From: Psychrobacter sp. 72-O-c | Lineage (GTDB): Bacteria; Pseudomonadota; Gammaproteobacteria; Pseudomonadales; Moraxellaceae | Assembly: GCF_904846605.1 (NCBI RefSeq) | Contig: NZ_CAJHBI010000013.1 | Coordinates: 16,514-80,513 of the forward strand | DNA length: 64,000 nt | Reading direction: 5' to 3' | Position numbers and translations under genes: made by a program | Shown here: piece by piece, positions 55,728-64,000 of the stretch | How positions within the stretch are numbered: the first letter of the stretch is position 1 | How the letters are laid out: each line of letters opens with the position of its first letter | Notes under the pieces: model-generated | What the model saw: the letters and a program-made list of their open reading frames with translations, nothing else | Database searches by the model: none | What the model was told of the DNA's origin: nothing

Positions 55728-56918
55728 TTAAAACAAGTAGTCTCTTGCCTGCGTCATCGTGGTAAAGGACTGTAACATTATCTTGTTGTTCATATTACTA
55801 TTTACAGTGTTATTTACATCGTCAAATGTCTCAGATAATATCGATGATTCTGACAGTAGACTAGGTAATTGGATCAATTTTCGTAACCAAGTGTACTGAC
55901 GTTTTGCCAGCTGTCTTGTAGCATATAATGCCTTATTCTGCATTTGATGACAAGCAAGCGCCTCAGTCTGACTGTTGGGCGTCAGTGGGTGTACAGTTTG
56001 TTTTGGCGTATTATTTTGCTGGCCTTGCCTAGAATTTGTTTCATCAAATTGCTCAAAGGTGGCATAAAACAACGCCTTATTCAAATGCGGCTGCTCAAAT
56101 ATCGGATGATCGGTATGCACAAGATATTCTAATACCTGACGGTAACCAACGCAGCGCATTGAGGGCATATTTGGCGTGAGTGGATAACGCTCAAGTAGAC
56201 TAATAACCTCAGCGACCAGCTCCTCTTGCCACATTATATCAAGCCGTTGCGCAATACGGTCGTGTAGCCATGCACGATCTGGCATTACTGTTAGCGCATG
56301 CCACTGCTGTTTAGGATTATGAGCCAATGCTCGTTTGGGCTTACGCTGCCAGTCACTAATTGGTATCTCCGTTTGTAGGTACACTTCAACAGCTCGAGTG
56401 ATACGCTGAGTATCATTAGGTTTTAGCCGCTGATGCGTGATGGTATCAACCTTACTCAGATAATCATAAAGGACGCTGATACCTTCAGCCTGTCGCCATT
56501 GTTCGACCTGTGCACGCACGCTATCGTCACTATCAGGTACAGGCGATAATCCATCAAGTAGCGCCATGTAATACATCATAGTACCGCCCACCAGTAGCGG
56601 GATTTTACCGTTTTGATGGCAGTCATCGATAAGACGAGCAACATCATTGACAAACTCGGCCACACTATAGCTCTGCATGGGATCAATGATATTCACTAAA
56701 TGATGTGGATAACGTTGCAGCTCAGCAGACGTTGGTTTGGCTGTACCGATATTCATATCTCGATATATCAGCGCCGAATCTACCGAGATGAGCTCATAGC
56801 GCCCTGTGTCATACAATTCATAAGCAAGGGCGGTCTTGCCACTAGCGGTTGGTGCCATCAAACACACCACACTATTATCAGCCAAAGTATGAGATAAGCT
56901 ATCAGATAGTGGTTGCAT
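55728..56918 (-). CDS. miaA: tRNA dimethylallyltransferase
   Basis: MiaA attaches the dimethylallyl group to A37 of tRNAs that read codons beginning with U. P-loop APTASGKT is residues 22-29 and DSALIYRDMNIGTAKP the substrate-binding segment; ATRQLAKRQYTWLR near the C-terminal half is a family hallmark. It is 396 residues, against about 316 in E. coli, because of a polar insertion around residues 285-330 (Gln/Asn/Thr-rich) placed directly before the hallmark, and a longer C-terminus. It follows mutL by 59 bases as in the mutL-miaA-hfq order. Confidence 0.94.
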   Translation of the reverse strand: MQPLSDSLSHTLADNSVVCLMAPTASGKTALAYELYDTGRYELISVDSALIYRDMNIGTAKPTSAELQRYPHHLVNIIDPMQSYSVAEFVNDVARLIDDCHQNGKIPLLVGGTMMYYMALLDGLSPVPDSDDSVRAQVEQWRQAEGISVLYDYLSKVDTITHQRLKPNDTQRITRAVEVYLQTEIPISDWQRKPKRALAHNPKQQWHALTVMPDRAWLHDRIAQRLDIMWQEELVAEVISLLERYPLTPNMPSMRCVGYRQVLEYLVHTDHPIFEQPHLNKALFYATFEQFDETNSRQGQQNNTPKQTVHPLTPNSQTEALACHQMQNKALYATRQLAKRQYTWLRKLIQLPSLLSESSILSETFDDVNNTVNSNMNNKIMLQSFTTMTQARDYLF

Positions 56919-56977
56919 ACACTGGCCTTTTTATAATCGTACTGGTAGTCATAATAAGTGTGATAATTTACGATATT

Positions 56978-58858
56978 TTACGATGACGCAGATAATAGCA
57001 TGACTTTGAGTAGCTGCTCGGTATTGATAATAGAATGAGCATTATTACTCAGCGCTTGTTCAAGGGTGGCTTTAAATTCTGCTAACTGTTGAGCCGATAT
57101 TTGCTTCGCATAGCTATTTATTTGCTGATTAACTGTAGCCGCGCTAACTGGCTTATCTTTTTTCTTAGATAGCTTTTGTTTAGAAAATGGCTTTTCATCT
57201 AAAACATGTGCATATGGTTTAGCCTGAAACAACTCTAGCCAAACTTGTTGCCAACGCTGTTCATTGATGAGCAAACATTGACCTTGGCTATAAAACAACA
57301 GCCATGGCAATAGTGATAGATTATTACTCTCGGTTATAGGAACTGAAGTAGTTTGAAAACTCTTCGATAAATCACTAATAACGTCCAAACAATACGGTAA
57401 AGACGAATGGTTAAAGGTGGATACAACCGTATCGGTGATAGCGTTGTTATTGGTACTGCTATTGGTGCTATTAGCATTGGTAGTAACGTCTGGTGTTACG
57501 TTGGCGGCTTCTACTTGCTGGCCTGACAATATATTATTAGTACTAAAATCTGACAGTTTTATTGATCTTTTTTTGGTTGATTGATTGGTGTCTGATAGCT
57601 GATATTGAGACTGTGGCGCGTGAACTTGCTGGCGTGAATTTGCCTTTTTGAATAAAGAATCTTGATTTGATTCTTGCTTTGAAGATGCTGCGCGGGTTAA
57701 CGATTGCGGGATATTAGTATTTGTTCTTGTAATAATACTTTTAAGTTTAAGACTAATAAAATGACTCAAATGCGCCATGATGTTATTTAATGGGCTGATT
57801 TTAATACGCTGCTTAGTCGGATGCACATTAACGTTAAGCCAATGGTTGGGTAGCTCAAAATACAGCGCATACCCAATACCATCAAGCTGGGCACTACTTG
57901 CAAGCTGGCGTAGTTGGTTGCTGATAAGCGCTTCTTTAACCAAACGTCCATTCACATACAGCAGTTTTGGCGACGATGGTTGCGAGGTTTGATTGATCTG
58001 ATTAGTAATCACAGGCCATAACCAACCGCTGATAGTGGCTTGTTTGTCAGAATAGCCAGCTGAAGCATTCGAGTCGTGTGAAAGGCTAGATAAATCTACC
58101 ATTACTTCCAGTGCATTATCAGTTAATGAAAGCCCTAGTGCTTGCTCAAGACGCGATAATGGTAGATAGCTATCGTTACTGTCTACTGTGTTGCCAACTG
58201 GACTGCCAATTGAAGTTGATGATAATGTTAAACGTTTTTTTTGATCATGATAAAGGCTTAGTGTCACATCCGCGCGCGCCAATGCCACCTCACGAACGAT
58301 GGTTTCAATATGAGTAAACTCAGTACCAATGGACTTCAGGTTACCGCGCCGAGCCGGTACGTTAAAGTATAAATCTTTTACTGTAATCGTTGTACCTTGA
58401 GTATGCACAACAGGCGTCAGTGTTGGCGTATTAGCCAACACGCCAGCCACTCGTAGCTGACGGCCAATGCCACTGTCATCATGACTACTGGTCAGCGTCA
58501 AACGCGCAACCGCTGCCGTTGCTGCAAGCGCCTCACCACGAAATCCTAACGTACTGATACCATGCAAATTAGCAATATCAGCAACTTTGCTGGTCGCATG
58601 GCGAGTAACCGCCATCACCATGTCATCAGGATGAATGCCAACACCGTTATCCACGACCTCAATCATACCCATGCCGCCTTGGGTAATCCGCACTTCAATA
58701 CTGGACGCACCGGCATCAATTGCATTCTCCAAAAGCTCTTTGACTACAGCTGACGGACGTGTCACTACCTCACCGGCTGCCAATTGATTAATCAAAAGCG
58801 GTGATAGTTTTGTGATACGGGTATTAGAATTATTATTATCTGGCATTATGGAGGTCAT
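56978..58858 (-). CDS. mutL: DNA mismatch repair protein MutL
   Basis: MutL links MutS mismatch recognition to strand incision. The 626 residues have a GHKL ATPase N-terminal domain with ELLENAIDAGASSIEV, DNGVGI and STLGFRGEAL, then a long Ser/Asn/Thr-rich linker (about 390-490) and a C-terminal dimerisation domain with no evident DQHAxxER endonuclease motif, as in gammaproteobacteria that use MutH. It precedes miaA and follows tsaE by 96 bases. Confidence 0.96.
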   Translation of the reverse strand: MTSIMPDNNNSNTRITKLSPLLINQLAAGEVVTRPSAVVKELLENAIDAGASSIEVRITQGGMGMIEVVDNGVGIHPDDMVMAVTRHATSKVADIANLHGISTLGFRGEALAATAAVARLTLTSSHDDSGIGRQLRVAGVLANTPTLTPVVHTQGTTITVKDLYFNVPARRGNLKSIGTEFTHIETIVREVALARADVTLSLYHDQKKRLTLSSTSIGSPVGNTVDSNDSYLPLSRLEQALGLSLTDNALEVMVDLSSLSHDSNASAGYSDKQATISGWLWPVITNQINQTSQPSSPKLLYVNGRLVKEALISNQLRQLASSAQLDGIGYALYFELPNHWLNVNVHPTKQRIKISPLNNIMAHLSHFISLKLKSIITRTNTNIPQSLTRAASSKQESNQDSLFKKANSRQQVHAPQSQYQLSDTNQSTKKRSIKLSDFSTNNILSGQQVEAANVTPDVTTNANSTNSSTNNNAITDTVVSTFNHSSLPYCLDVISDLSKSFQTTSVPITESNNLSLLPWLLFYSQGQCLLINEQRWQQVWLELFQAKPYAHVLDEKPFSKQKLSKKKDKPVSAATVNQQINSYAKQISAQQLAEFKATLEQALSNNAHSIINTEQLLKVMLLSASS

Positions 58859-58954
58859 ATATATTTTGAAGCACTATTCTTTAGCTACTAATAATTTTGA
58901 ATACTAATAACTCTAAAAACCAACGGTTATTAGAAACTAGCTTTTACCAACAGA

Positions 58955-59488
58955 CTAATTTTTCAATGTTGATAAATCTAAGCCTTGCGCTTGTCCTGCT
59001 CGTGACAGTCTTAGCTCAACTTTCCGTGATTCTTTATCACCTTCAACACTGTCACCTTGAGTCATCTCAATAAACAAAGTTGGTGGTGGCAGGTAGCTAT
59101 CAGCTCGGCTAGGCCATTCGATAATGACCAGTGCATTCGGCTCATCCAAATACTCGTCAAAACCAATAAATGACAGCTCTTCCGGATCTTGTAGGCGGTA
59201 CAAGTCGGCATGATAAATAGGCTTAACCGTCCCATTACTTTGCTGAATATGGTATGGCTCTACCAAAGTATAGGTTGGGCTTTTTACCGCGCCCGTGTGA
59301 CCCAGAGCTTGTAACCAGTAGCGTGTTAGAGTTGTTTTACCCGCACCCAAATCACCTGCCAACCATACACTACCTGATAGCGACAAATTGGCTAACTGCT
59401 CTGCTAAACGCTGAGTATCGCTTTCTGAATGCAGTGTTAACGTTATCGACTGTTGGTTATTTTTGGAGAGCTCATTACCATCAGACAT
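58955..59488 (-). CDS. tsaE: tRNA threonylcarbamoyladenosine biosynthesis ATPase TsaE
   Basis: TsaE is the ATPase that supports TsaBD in making t6A37 of tRNA. Walker A is GDLGAGKTTLTRYW and the second motif YHADLYRL; 177 residues, slightly longer than usual owing to a C-terminal tail. Its start codon shares a base with the stop of queD (TAATG), indicating translational coupling to queD. It is upstream of mutL, as is common. Confidence 0.95.
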   Translation of the reverse strand: MSDGNELSKNNQQSITLTLHSESDTQRLAEQLANLSLSGSVWLAGDLGAGKTTLTRYWLQALGHTGAVKSPTYTLVEPYHIQQSNGTVKPIYHADLYRLQDPEELSFIGFDEYLDEPNALVIIEWPSRADSYLPPPTLFIEMTQGDSVEGDKESRKVELRLSRAGQAQGLDLSTLKN

Positions 59489-60102
59489 TAGGCTGTACCT
59501 ACATCATTTGTAGAAACTTGCATAGTCACCGATGGATTAACAAAACGCTCACCGCGAATCAGTTTGGCATACAGCTCTGGATCATGCCATTCACTACTGA
59601 CTTGCGAGCTAAATTCAAAGGCATCAAGCTCCAGTTTACCCATTTGATCATTCGCCACATCATCGGCAAAGCACTGCGCGTAACCGGTTGCCGTTTCGTG
59701 AGCAATCACCGAATATACAGCGACATCAGCTTCACCATTTTGCATTTGGGTTTGCTGTAATATTTGCTGCGCCCAGAAAAATATCACTCGAGAAAACTGC
59801 TCAGCGGATGGAGATACAGGCAAACTAATCCAGCGGGCACTGAACTTTTTGCAAGCGGCGACATACTCAGGATCGTCTTGATTCCAAAAACAAATTGCAT
59901 GATCAAAGCTGTCAATAATGTCTTTAATAGAGGACTTTAACAGACCAAAATCATAGACCATCTGTCCGTGGTCTAAACGGGTTGCTTCAAGAATCAGCTC
60001 AATTTGATAGCTGTGACCATGAATGGAGTGCTTGCAGCGCTCAGAGCTGCAGTTGCGGACGATATGAGCATTTTCAAATTTAAAAAGTTTACGGATACGC
60101 AT
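59488..60102 (-). CDS. QueD-like 6-carboxytetrahydropterin synthase family protein
   Basis: 204 residues of the 6-pyruvoyl/6-carboxytetrahydropterin synthase fold. Zinc-site His is in FENAH (His 13) and HGH (28-30); the GH pair DSFDHA and the Glu in HETATGYA match the catalytic residues. The Cys before HGH is at distance 5 (Cys 23, x4, HGH), whereas E. coli QueD has x3, and a second Cys is at 18. It is long for QueD (about 120), with extra residues in the middle and at the end. It could be QueD for queuosine, or another pterin synthase. First gene of the coupled queD-tsaE-mutL-miaA series. Confidence 0.8.
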   Translation of the reverse strand: MRIRKLFKFENAHIVRNCSSERCKHSIHGHSYQIELILEATRLDHGQMVYDFGLLKSSIKDIIDSFDHAICFWNQDDPEYVAACKKFSARWISLPVSPSAEQFSRVIFFWAQQILQQTQMQNGEADVAVYSVIAHETATGYAQCFADDVANDQMGKLELDAFEFSSQVSSEWHDPELYAKLIRGERFVNPSVTMQVSTNDVGTA

Positions 60103-60466
60103 AATAATAAATCAACCAAAATAGTGAGCATTATCGTGTAGTGAGCATGATCTTGCTAAATAGCAATTAATAGTAAGAACAATAATTTTTTTGCCGAACC
60201 TAATAGTCGGCTCATTGCCTATTATAGCAAACTACCATGTATCCGTAAGTAAGCGCTTATCAACGCTGTCGTCTATTTAACGGGCAGTAGCTAGCTATTA
60301 ATCAACCTTCAGGCTATACTGATTTTGCTAAATATTAACGATGCTGCACAGTAACTGCATATCATAGTAATAAACAGCACTTATAATAAAATACCATAGA
60401 AAAGCCCTTAGGTTGGCTCAAACCAGCTTTAAAGGTTTCATAGGTTACCTCAGAAGGAATGTGATC
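60103..60466. other. Divergent intergenic region between queD-like and small Lys-rich gene
   Basis: 364 A+T-rich bases with minor palindromes (AAGCGCTT near 60254, TAGCTAGCTA near 60287). It must contain promoters in both directions. No other feature recognised. Confidence 0.45.
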
Positions 60467-60589
60467 ATGAGTAAAGGTCAAGACAGTAAAAAGAACGTAA
60501 AAAAGAAGCCGCTTTTAACCGCAAAAGAAAAGAAAGCGGCTAAAAAATCGAAGAAAGATGATAACACTAGTATATTAGGACAACATTAA
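60467..60589 (+). CDS. Small Lys-rich basic protein of 40 residues
   Basis: ATG 60467 has AAGGA (60453-60457) 9 bases upstream. The product is MSKGQDSKKN at the start, a block of Lys in the middle and DDNTSILGQH at the end; about 15 of 40 residues are Lys. The ribosome-binding site and the very skewed composition make it a real gene rather than a chance frame. It resembles a widespread, uncharacterised class of tiny Lys-rich proteins in gammaproteobacteria, recalled from memory, not searched. Role unknown; binding of nucleic acid or ribosomes is a guess. Confidence 0.7.
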   Translation: MSKGQDSKKNVKKKPLLTAKEKKAAKKSKKDDNTSILGQH

Positions 60590-60596
60590 GTAAGAC

Positions 60597-60639
60597 TGGC
60601 CACCCAAAGACGATTGACCACAGTTGCTTAAGGTGGCCA
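60597..60639 (+). terminator. Hairpin after the small Lys-rich gene
   Basis: TGGCCACC (60597-60604) pairs with GGTGGCCA (60632-60639) across a 27-base loop. There is no T-run, so a terminator role is uncertain; it could also protect the 3' end of the message. Confidence 0.35.
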
Positions 60640-60792
60640 TTACCTACCTCGTTAGATTAGATCTCACCGCACGTTCCGTTATCTTATAATAAGCTTCATC
60701 ATTTATTACAACATCACAATCTCACCGTTTATTTTCAGTATCAAAATCCTAAACACGCTAATCGTATTTATTAGCTATTTTTGACAGTAAAG

Positions 60793-61125
60793 CTATGTAC
60801 CACGCGGCGCAAACATAATAATAGCCATACCTAAAAGCGCCACCGCAGATCCTACTATATCCCATAGGGTTGGCCGAATGCCATTAACAGTCCACAACCA
60901 CAGAATTGCCATAGCGACATAAACCCCACCATAGGCGGCATAAACTCTACCCACAGCGGTTGGATGCAGTGTCAGTAGCCATACAAAAGCCACCAAACTA
61001 AGCACGCCTGGAACCAGAAGCCAGATGGTTTTACCTTCTCGCAGCCAAAGATAAGGTAAGTAGCAGCCGACAATTTCCGCTAGCGCAGTGAGAATAAAAA
61101 GGCCAACTGTCTTTAACTCAGGCAA
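60793..61125 (-). CDS. YnfA family (UPF0060) small membrane protein
   Basis: 110 residues with four hydrophobic helices and the typical pattern [28 protein letters not shown] and [17 protein letters not shown]. The family is related to small multidrug resistance exporters. It ends 12 bases before the stop-side of phzF's upstream neighbour, that is, it lies directly downstream of the PhzF gene (gap of 12 bases), so co-transcription is likely. Confidence 0.9.
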   Translation of the reverse strand: MPELKTVGLFILTALAEIVGCYLPYLWLREGKTIWLLVPGVLSLVAFVWLLTLHPTAVGRVYAAYGGVYVAMAILWLWTVNGIRPTLWDIVGSAVALLGMAIIMFAPRGT

Positions 61126-61137
61126 AGCAACTTACTC

Positions 61138-61980
61138 CTAAACAGTAATAAACCCAGTAAGATACTGTATTGCGTTACCAGAAATCAGCACTCTATCACC
61201 TGCAACGACACAGTTAAGTACCCCGCCTCGACTTGAAGCTTGATACGCTACCAATTCATTTTTACTCAGACGCTCTGCCCAAAGTGGCGCCAAACCCGTA
61301 TGAATTGAGCCCGTCACTGGATCTTCATCGCCGCCATTTGCTGGCCAAAAGTACCTTGAGATAAAATCGTAACCATCATATTCACCTAACTCAGACTGGC
61401 AAGTAACCACCACATCTAGCGGCGCAAGCTGCTTAAGCATCTCATTATTACGCACCACAGATAAAACGTCAGATGCAGAATGATAGACAACAAAGTAAGC
61501 CTGAGAATTACGGTAGACCTCAACAGGAGCAATGGACAAACCCGCTAATAAACTGTCAGGAATATCTTCAATTTTCTCGGGCTTAGTATTGGGAAAATCC
61601 ATTTGTATTTTGCCATCGTCCATTTGCACAACTGACAATATCCCAACGGCTTTCGCTAAAAATTTAATCGTTGCTAAATTTGGGTTCTTTTTAAACAAAA
61701 CAAAGGCAGAGGCTAAGGTTGCATGACCACAAAAATCAATCTCAGTAAGTGGCGAGAACCAGCGAATATGATAAGTAGCTATTTTATCTGACTGGTCCTT
61801 GTTATCTAACGAATCTGACTTATTCGCTACTAAAAAGGCGGTCTCAGATAGGTTGTTTTCCATAGCAATCGACTGCATTAAATCATTGCTTAACCAGCTA
61901 TCTGTGATGATAACGGCTGCTGAATTGCCTTTAAAAACGATATCCGTGAAAGCGTCAATAACGTTAATTTCGAGTTGCAT
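61138..61980 (-). CDS. PhzF family isomerase-like protein
   Basis: 280 residues with a diaminopimelate-epimerase-type double domain. The conserved start is VIDAFTDIVFKGN; LSETAF carries the expected catalytic Glu, and DFCGHATLA and DPVTGSIHTGLAPLWA match the two active-site loops. PhzF isomerises a phenazine precursor, but most members have other, unknown substrates, and no phenazine genes are nearby. ynfA follows 12 bases later. Confidence 0.88.
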   Translation of the reverse strand: MQLEINVIDAFTDIVFKGNSAAVIITDSWLSNDLMQSIAMENNLSETAFLVANKSDSLDNKDQSDKIATYHIRWFSPLTEIDFCGHATLASAFVLFKKNPNLATIKFLAKAVGILSVVQMDDGKIQMDFPNTKPEKIEDIPDSLLAGLSIAPVEVYRNSQAYFVVYHSASDVLSVVRNNEMLKQLAPLDVVVTCQSELGEYDGYDFISRYFWPANGGDEDPVTGSIHTGLAPLWAERLSKNELVAYQASSRGGVLNCVVAGDRVLISGNAIQYLTGFITV

Positions 61981-62048
61981 TTTTTATCCTTTGATAATTC
62001 TTAATACCTAGATACTTTACTTTAATATTTAAACAATTTTGTTAGCTC

Positions 62049-62510
62049 TTAAATCCAACGACGTACACGCGCTACATAAGCTCGATACTTATCACCAAAC
62101 TTCTTCGCCATAACCCTTTCTTCTGGTTGAATTTGAAAGTGACTTATATAATTGATAAAAATGGGAATGAGAGCAAACGCTAATAAGTTAGACAGATACA
62201 GCGCCCAGCCTAACAAAATAAGCACCAGCCCCACATACATAGGATTGCGCGTATATTGATAAATACCGCTGGTCACTAGATTGGTAGAATTCTGCGGCAC
62301 ATGCGGATTAACAGTGGTTTGGGCTTTTTTAAACTCAGTGACTCCCGCAATACCAATACCCAACCCTGCAATAGTTAGAATACCGCCCAGCCAAGCCGAC
62401 CCAATTAGTGAAAACTGCAATGCTGGAAATATTCTGGATACCCCATACATCACAGCCCCTATAATGAGGACTTGCAACGGCGGTGGAACTTTAAGCTCTA
62501 AAGAGTTCAT
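62049..62510 (-). CDS. Isoprenylcysteine carboxyl methyltransferase-like membrane protein
   Basis: 153 residues with about four membrane helices. The C-terminal half carries the family signature GIYQYTRNPMYVG, LILLGWALYL and EERVMAKKFGDKYRAYVARVRRWI, the SAM-binding part of ICMT/PEMT-type methyltransferases. The natural substrate in bacteria is unknown; a lipid or small molecule is likely since bacteria do not prenylate proteins in this way. Confidence 0.88.
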   Translation of the reverse strand: MNSLELKVPPPLQVLIIGAVMYGVSRIFPALQFSLIGSAWLGGILTIAGLGIGIAGVTEFKKAQTTVNPHVPQNSTNLVTSGIYQYTRNPMYVGLVLILLGWALYLSNLLAFALIPIFINYISHFQIQPEERVMAKKFGDKYRAYVARVRRWI

Positions 62511-62641
62511 AATGTCACCGTATAAAATTTGTCAATATTGAGCCTTAAACTATACGCTATTCTGTTGTAGGCATTAAATGAACAGCCGTCTAACTAGGAA
62601 TAAAATACTTAAGCCAATTCTTATTGTCGTTAGTACAATTA

Positions 62642-63226
62642 TCAAGAGTTCTGTAGCCAACCTTCTTGTACCGCTATCTCAATGTTATCAAGCATCCATG
62701 AGTGGATTTCAGGAAAGTCATCGGCAATGAATGCATGTGCTGTTGATACTTGAGATTTTTTTATTCCGAGCTCTCGCCAAGTTTTACCTTCGCTAGAAAT
62801 ATTATGTAGAAAAGGCAGCATTCTATCTACTACCTTAAGCAGCTTGGTCTCTAAGCTATTGCCGGTTTCTTGCTCTTCCCACAATTCAGAAAGCTCAGTA
62901 ACAGCATTGCCTGGGTGGCTTCTTAAGCGTTTAACACCTCCTCGCTCAGCGGTATGCGCGGTACTTCTATCGCTGGCATAAAGAAAGGTATCACCAGCGT
63001 CGATTTCACCTAAGTCATGGATTAGTGCCAGTTTCAGTAATTTTTCTTCAGAGATATCAAGGCTAAAACTTCTTGAAATTGACCAACAAGCCATAGCCAA
63101 ATGCCATGAATGTTCAGCAGAATTTTCGAGGCGCACTCCACCATCAATATAGGTACGACGGTTAATAAGCTTTAAGGCATCAAGTTCAAGAAAATACTTT
63201 GTAATCGCTACTAAATCATTCGACAA
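62642..63226 (-). CDS. HD-domain hydrolase (YfbR-like)
   Basis: 194 residues of an HD phosphohydrolase: AEHSWHLA supplies the first His, HDLGEIDAGDTFLY the HD pair, and VDRMLPFL the later Asp. This matches the HD_3/YfbR group of 5'-nucleotidases that act on deoxynucleoside monophosphates, though the substrate is not certain. ATG 63226 has AAGGAA 7 bases upstream (minus strand). It stands apart from its neighbours. Confidence 0.87.
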   Translation of the reverse strand: MSNDLVAITKYFLELDALKLINRRTYIDGGVRLENSAEHSWHLAMACWSISRSFSLDISEEKLLKLALIHDLGEIDAGDTFLYASDRSTAHTAERGGVKRLRSHPGNAVTELSELWEEQETGNSLETKLLKVVDRMLPFLHNISSEGKTWRELGIKKSQVSTAHAFIADDFPEIHSWMLDNIEIAVQEGWLQNS

Positions 63227-63503
63227 TGTAAATTCCTTTTTGAATCAATAATTAGGTGTAATGGGCAAAACTCTATACCCTACTGTAGGTCTATGCCGAT
63301 TCATAACTGGACGTCTGCATTAAATCATTTTATGATTATATTTAATGACCGTTTAAGCAAGCATTTAATCTAAATCGTAGTTACACAGAATTCGGGATGG
63401 GCTTCTAAAGAGCTATACCCGTACAGAGTATTAAAAGGATGGCGATTTGATAACTCCTTCCTTAAACCCTATAACTTTGGCTTACTTGTAGTGGTCAACT
63501 TAG

Positions 63504-63869
63504 TTAAATCCAAACATCATCTGCCGCTGTTTTATCACCTACCTTGTTTCCAGTATTAACAACACCTTTTGGTTCGATAATTAGAATCTTAGCTTCACTC
63601 TCGGCAAATGGTTTGTGCTCGATACCTTTTTTGACCACATACATCTCGCCTTCATCAAGACTCACATGACCATCCCTAAAATCAATCCTAAGACTACCTT
63701 CGAGTACCATGAAAACTTCATCAGTCTCTTTATGCTCGTGCCAAACAAATTCGCCTTGCACTTTGACCACTTTAAACTGATAGTCATTCATCTCTGCAAT
63801 AACCTTAGGCGACCACTGCTCGTTGAACAGGTCAAACTTGGCTTTTATATTTGTCGCGTCATAACTCAT
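63504..63869 (-). CDS. Small cupin-domain protein
   Basis: 121 residues, a single cupin barrel. The metal-binding motifs are GEFVWHEHKETDEVF (with HxH and Glu) and EGEMYVVKKGIEHKP (with the last His). Such proteins act as small dioxygenases, isomerases or sensors; the substrate cannot be inferred. The IS-like sequence begins about 40 bases upstream of its start codon, so its promoter may be provided or changed by the element. Confidence 0.88.
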   Translation of the reverse strand: MSYDATNIKAKFDLFNEQWSPKVIAEMNDYQFKVVKVQGEFVWHEHKETDEVFMVLEGSLRIDFRDGHVSLDEGEMYVVKKGIEHKPFAESEAKILIIEPKGVVNTGNKVGDKTAADDVWI

Positions 63870-63907
63870 ACTAATACCAAACCCATAATATATAGTATAA
63901 TTCAGCT

Positions 63908-64000
63908 ATGACTATACCAACATATACCCTAAAAGATCATGACTTTGGCAAACTCTCGAAGACCGAGAGTAACCCCAGAGCTCGCCAACGTCTCCTTATT
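63908..64000 (+). mobile_element. Start of an IS630-type transposase gene (truncated by the window)
   Basis: The frame from ATG 63908 reads MTIPTYTLKDHDFGKLSKTE and continues to the window edge. The pattern KDHDFGKLSKTESNPRARQRLL with its basic helix resembles the N-terminal helix-turn-helix of IS630-family transposases. The right end and inverted repeats are outside the window; just upstream TATAGT and ACTATA form a short inverted pair (63892-63919). The call rests on 31 residues and memory of the family. Confidence 0.5.

Noticed and set aside
59254..59760. 168-residue frame antisense to tsaE and the queD-like gene
   Set aside because: It spans two real, coupled genes on the other strand and has no recognisable family or start signal.
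1..64000. CRISPR arrays, tRNA/rRNA genes, prophage, toxin-antitoxin or restriction systems
   Set aside because: Looked for on both strands; no regularly spaced repeats, cloverleaf sequences or characteristic proteins were found. A tRNA or CRISPR program would settle it.

Overview
The window looks like a chromosomal segment of a gammaproteobacterium of the family Moraxellaceae, most likely Psychrobacter. The reasons are the A+T-rich intergenic DNA, an Hfq with a long Gly/Asp-rich tail, the housekeeping gene set and order, and cold-related genes (a small cold-shock protein beside a DEAD-box helicase). This assignment is inference from gene content and not from a database search. I saw no tRNA, rRNA, CRISPR array, prophage or restriction/defence island. 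Most of the window is core genome; the last 3.5 kb looks more accessory and ends in what looks like the start of an IS630-type transposase.

Layout. 1-0.5 kb: start of a mechanosensitive-channel-like gene that leaves the window. 0.9-5.5 kb: a BtuB-like TonB-dependent receptor, then an ahcY-metF pair preceded by a convincing S-adenosylhomocysteine (SAH) riboswitch; these genes serve the methionine/SAM cycle. 5.7-13 kb: rsmE, a PAS-GGDEF-EAL protein and two paralogous acyl-CoA dehydrogenases, each a separate unit. 13-19 kb: a Gcr-type membrane protein, then pdxA, rsmA and apaH on the minus strand. 19-26 kb: dnaB, alr, argF, rpiA (minus) and ilvA. 26-32 kb: an Excalibur-domain protein, a PaiB-like protein, hslR, a low-molecular-weight tyrosine phosphatase, murB, a DUF218 protein, ccoS and a TauE/SafE-like protein with a Met/His-rich tail. 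32-40 kb: RhlB-like helicase and cold-shock protein (minus), aroQ, an ABC1 kinase, a potassium-channel-like protein with a zinc ribbon, yebC, ogt and ftsY. 40.7-44.5 kb: two tandem, related mini-lipoproteins followed by an active/inactive pair of M16 metallopeptidase-like proteins. 44.7-50.4 kb: an M15-type peptidase, rodA, an RlpA-like protein and radA. 50.6-54.5 kb: kdsD-kdsC-lptC-lptA-lptB on the minus strand, which makes Kdo precursor and exports LPS. 54.7-60.1 kb: queD-tsaE-mutL-miaA-hfq on the minus strand. 60.4-64 kb: a 40-residue Lys-rich protein, ynfA, phzF, an isoprenylcysteine-methyltransferase-like protein, an HD hydrolase, a cupin and the IS fragment.

The most rewarding items for a second look are the SAH riboswitch with an enlarged internal helix, the mini-lipoprotein/M16 cluster, the metal-binding-looking tail next to ccoS, the zinc-ribbon channel, a dispersed repeat family found near 17.8 and 44.6 kb (perhaps also 47.2 kb), a perfect 19-nt inverted repeat in front of kdsD, and two genes too short for ordinary gene finding (34651-34830 and 60467-60589). 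I found no clear new multi-gene system; the M16/lipoprotein cluster is the nearest candidate.
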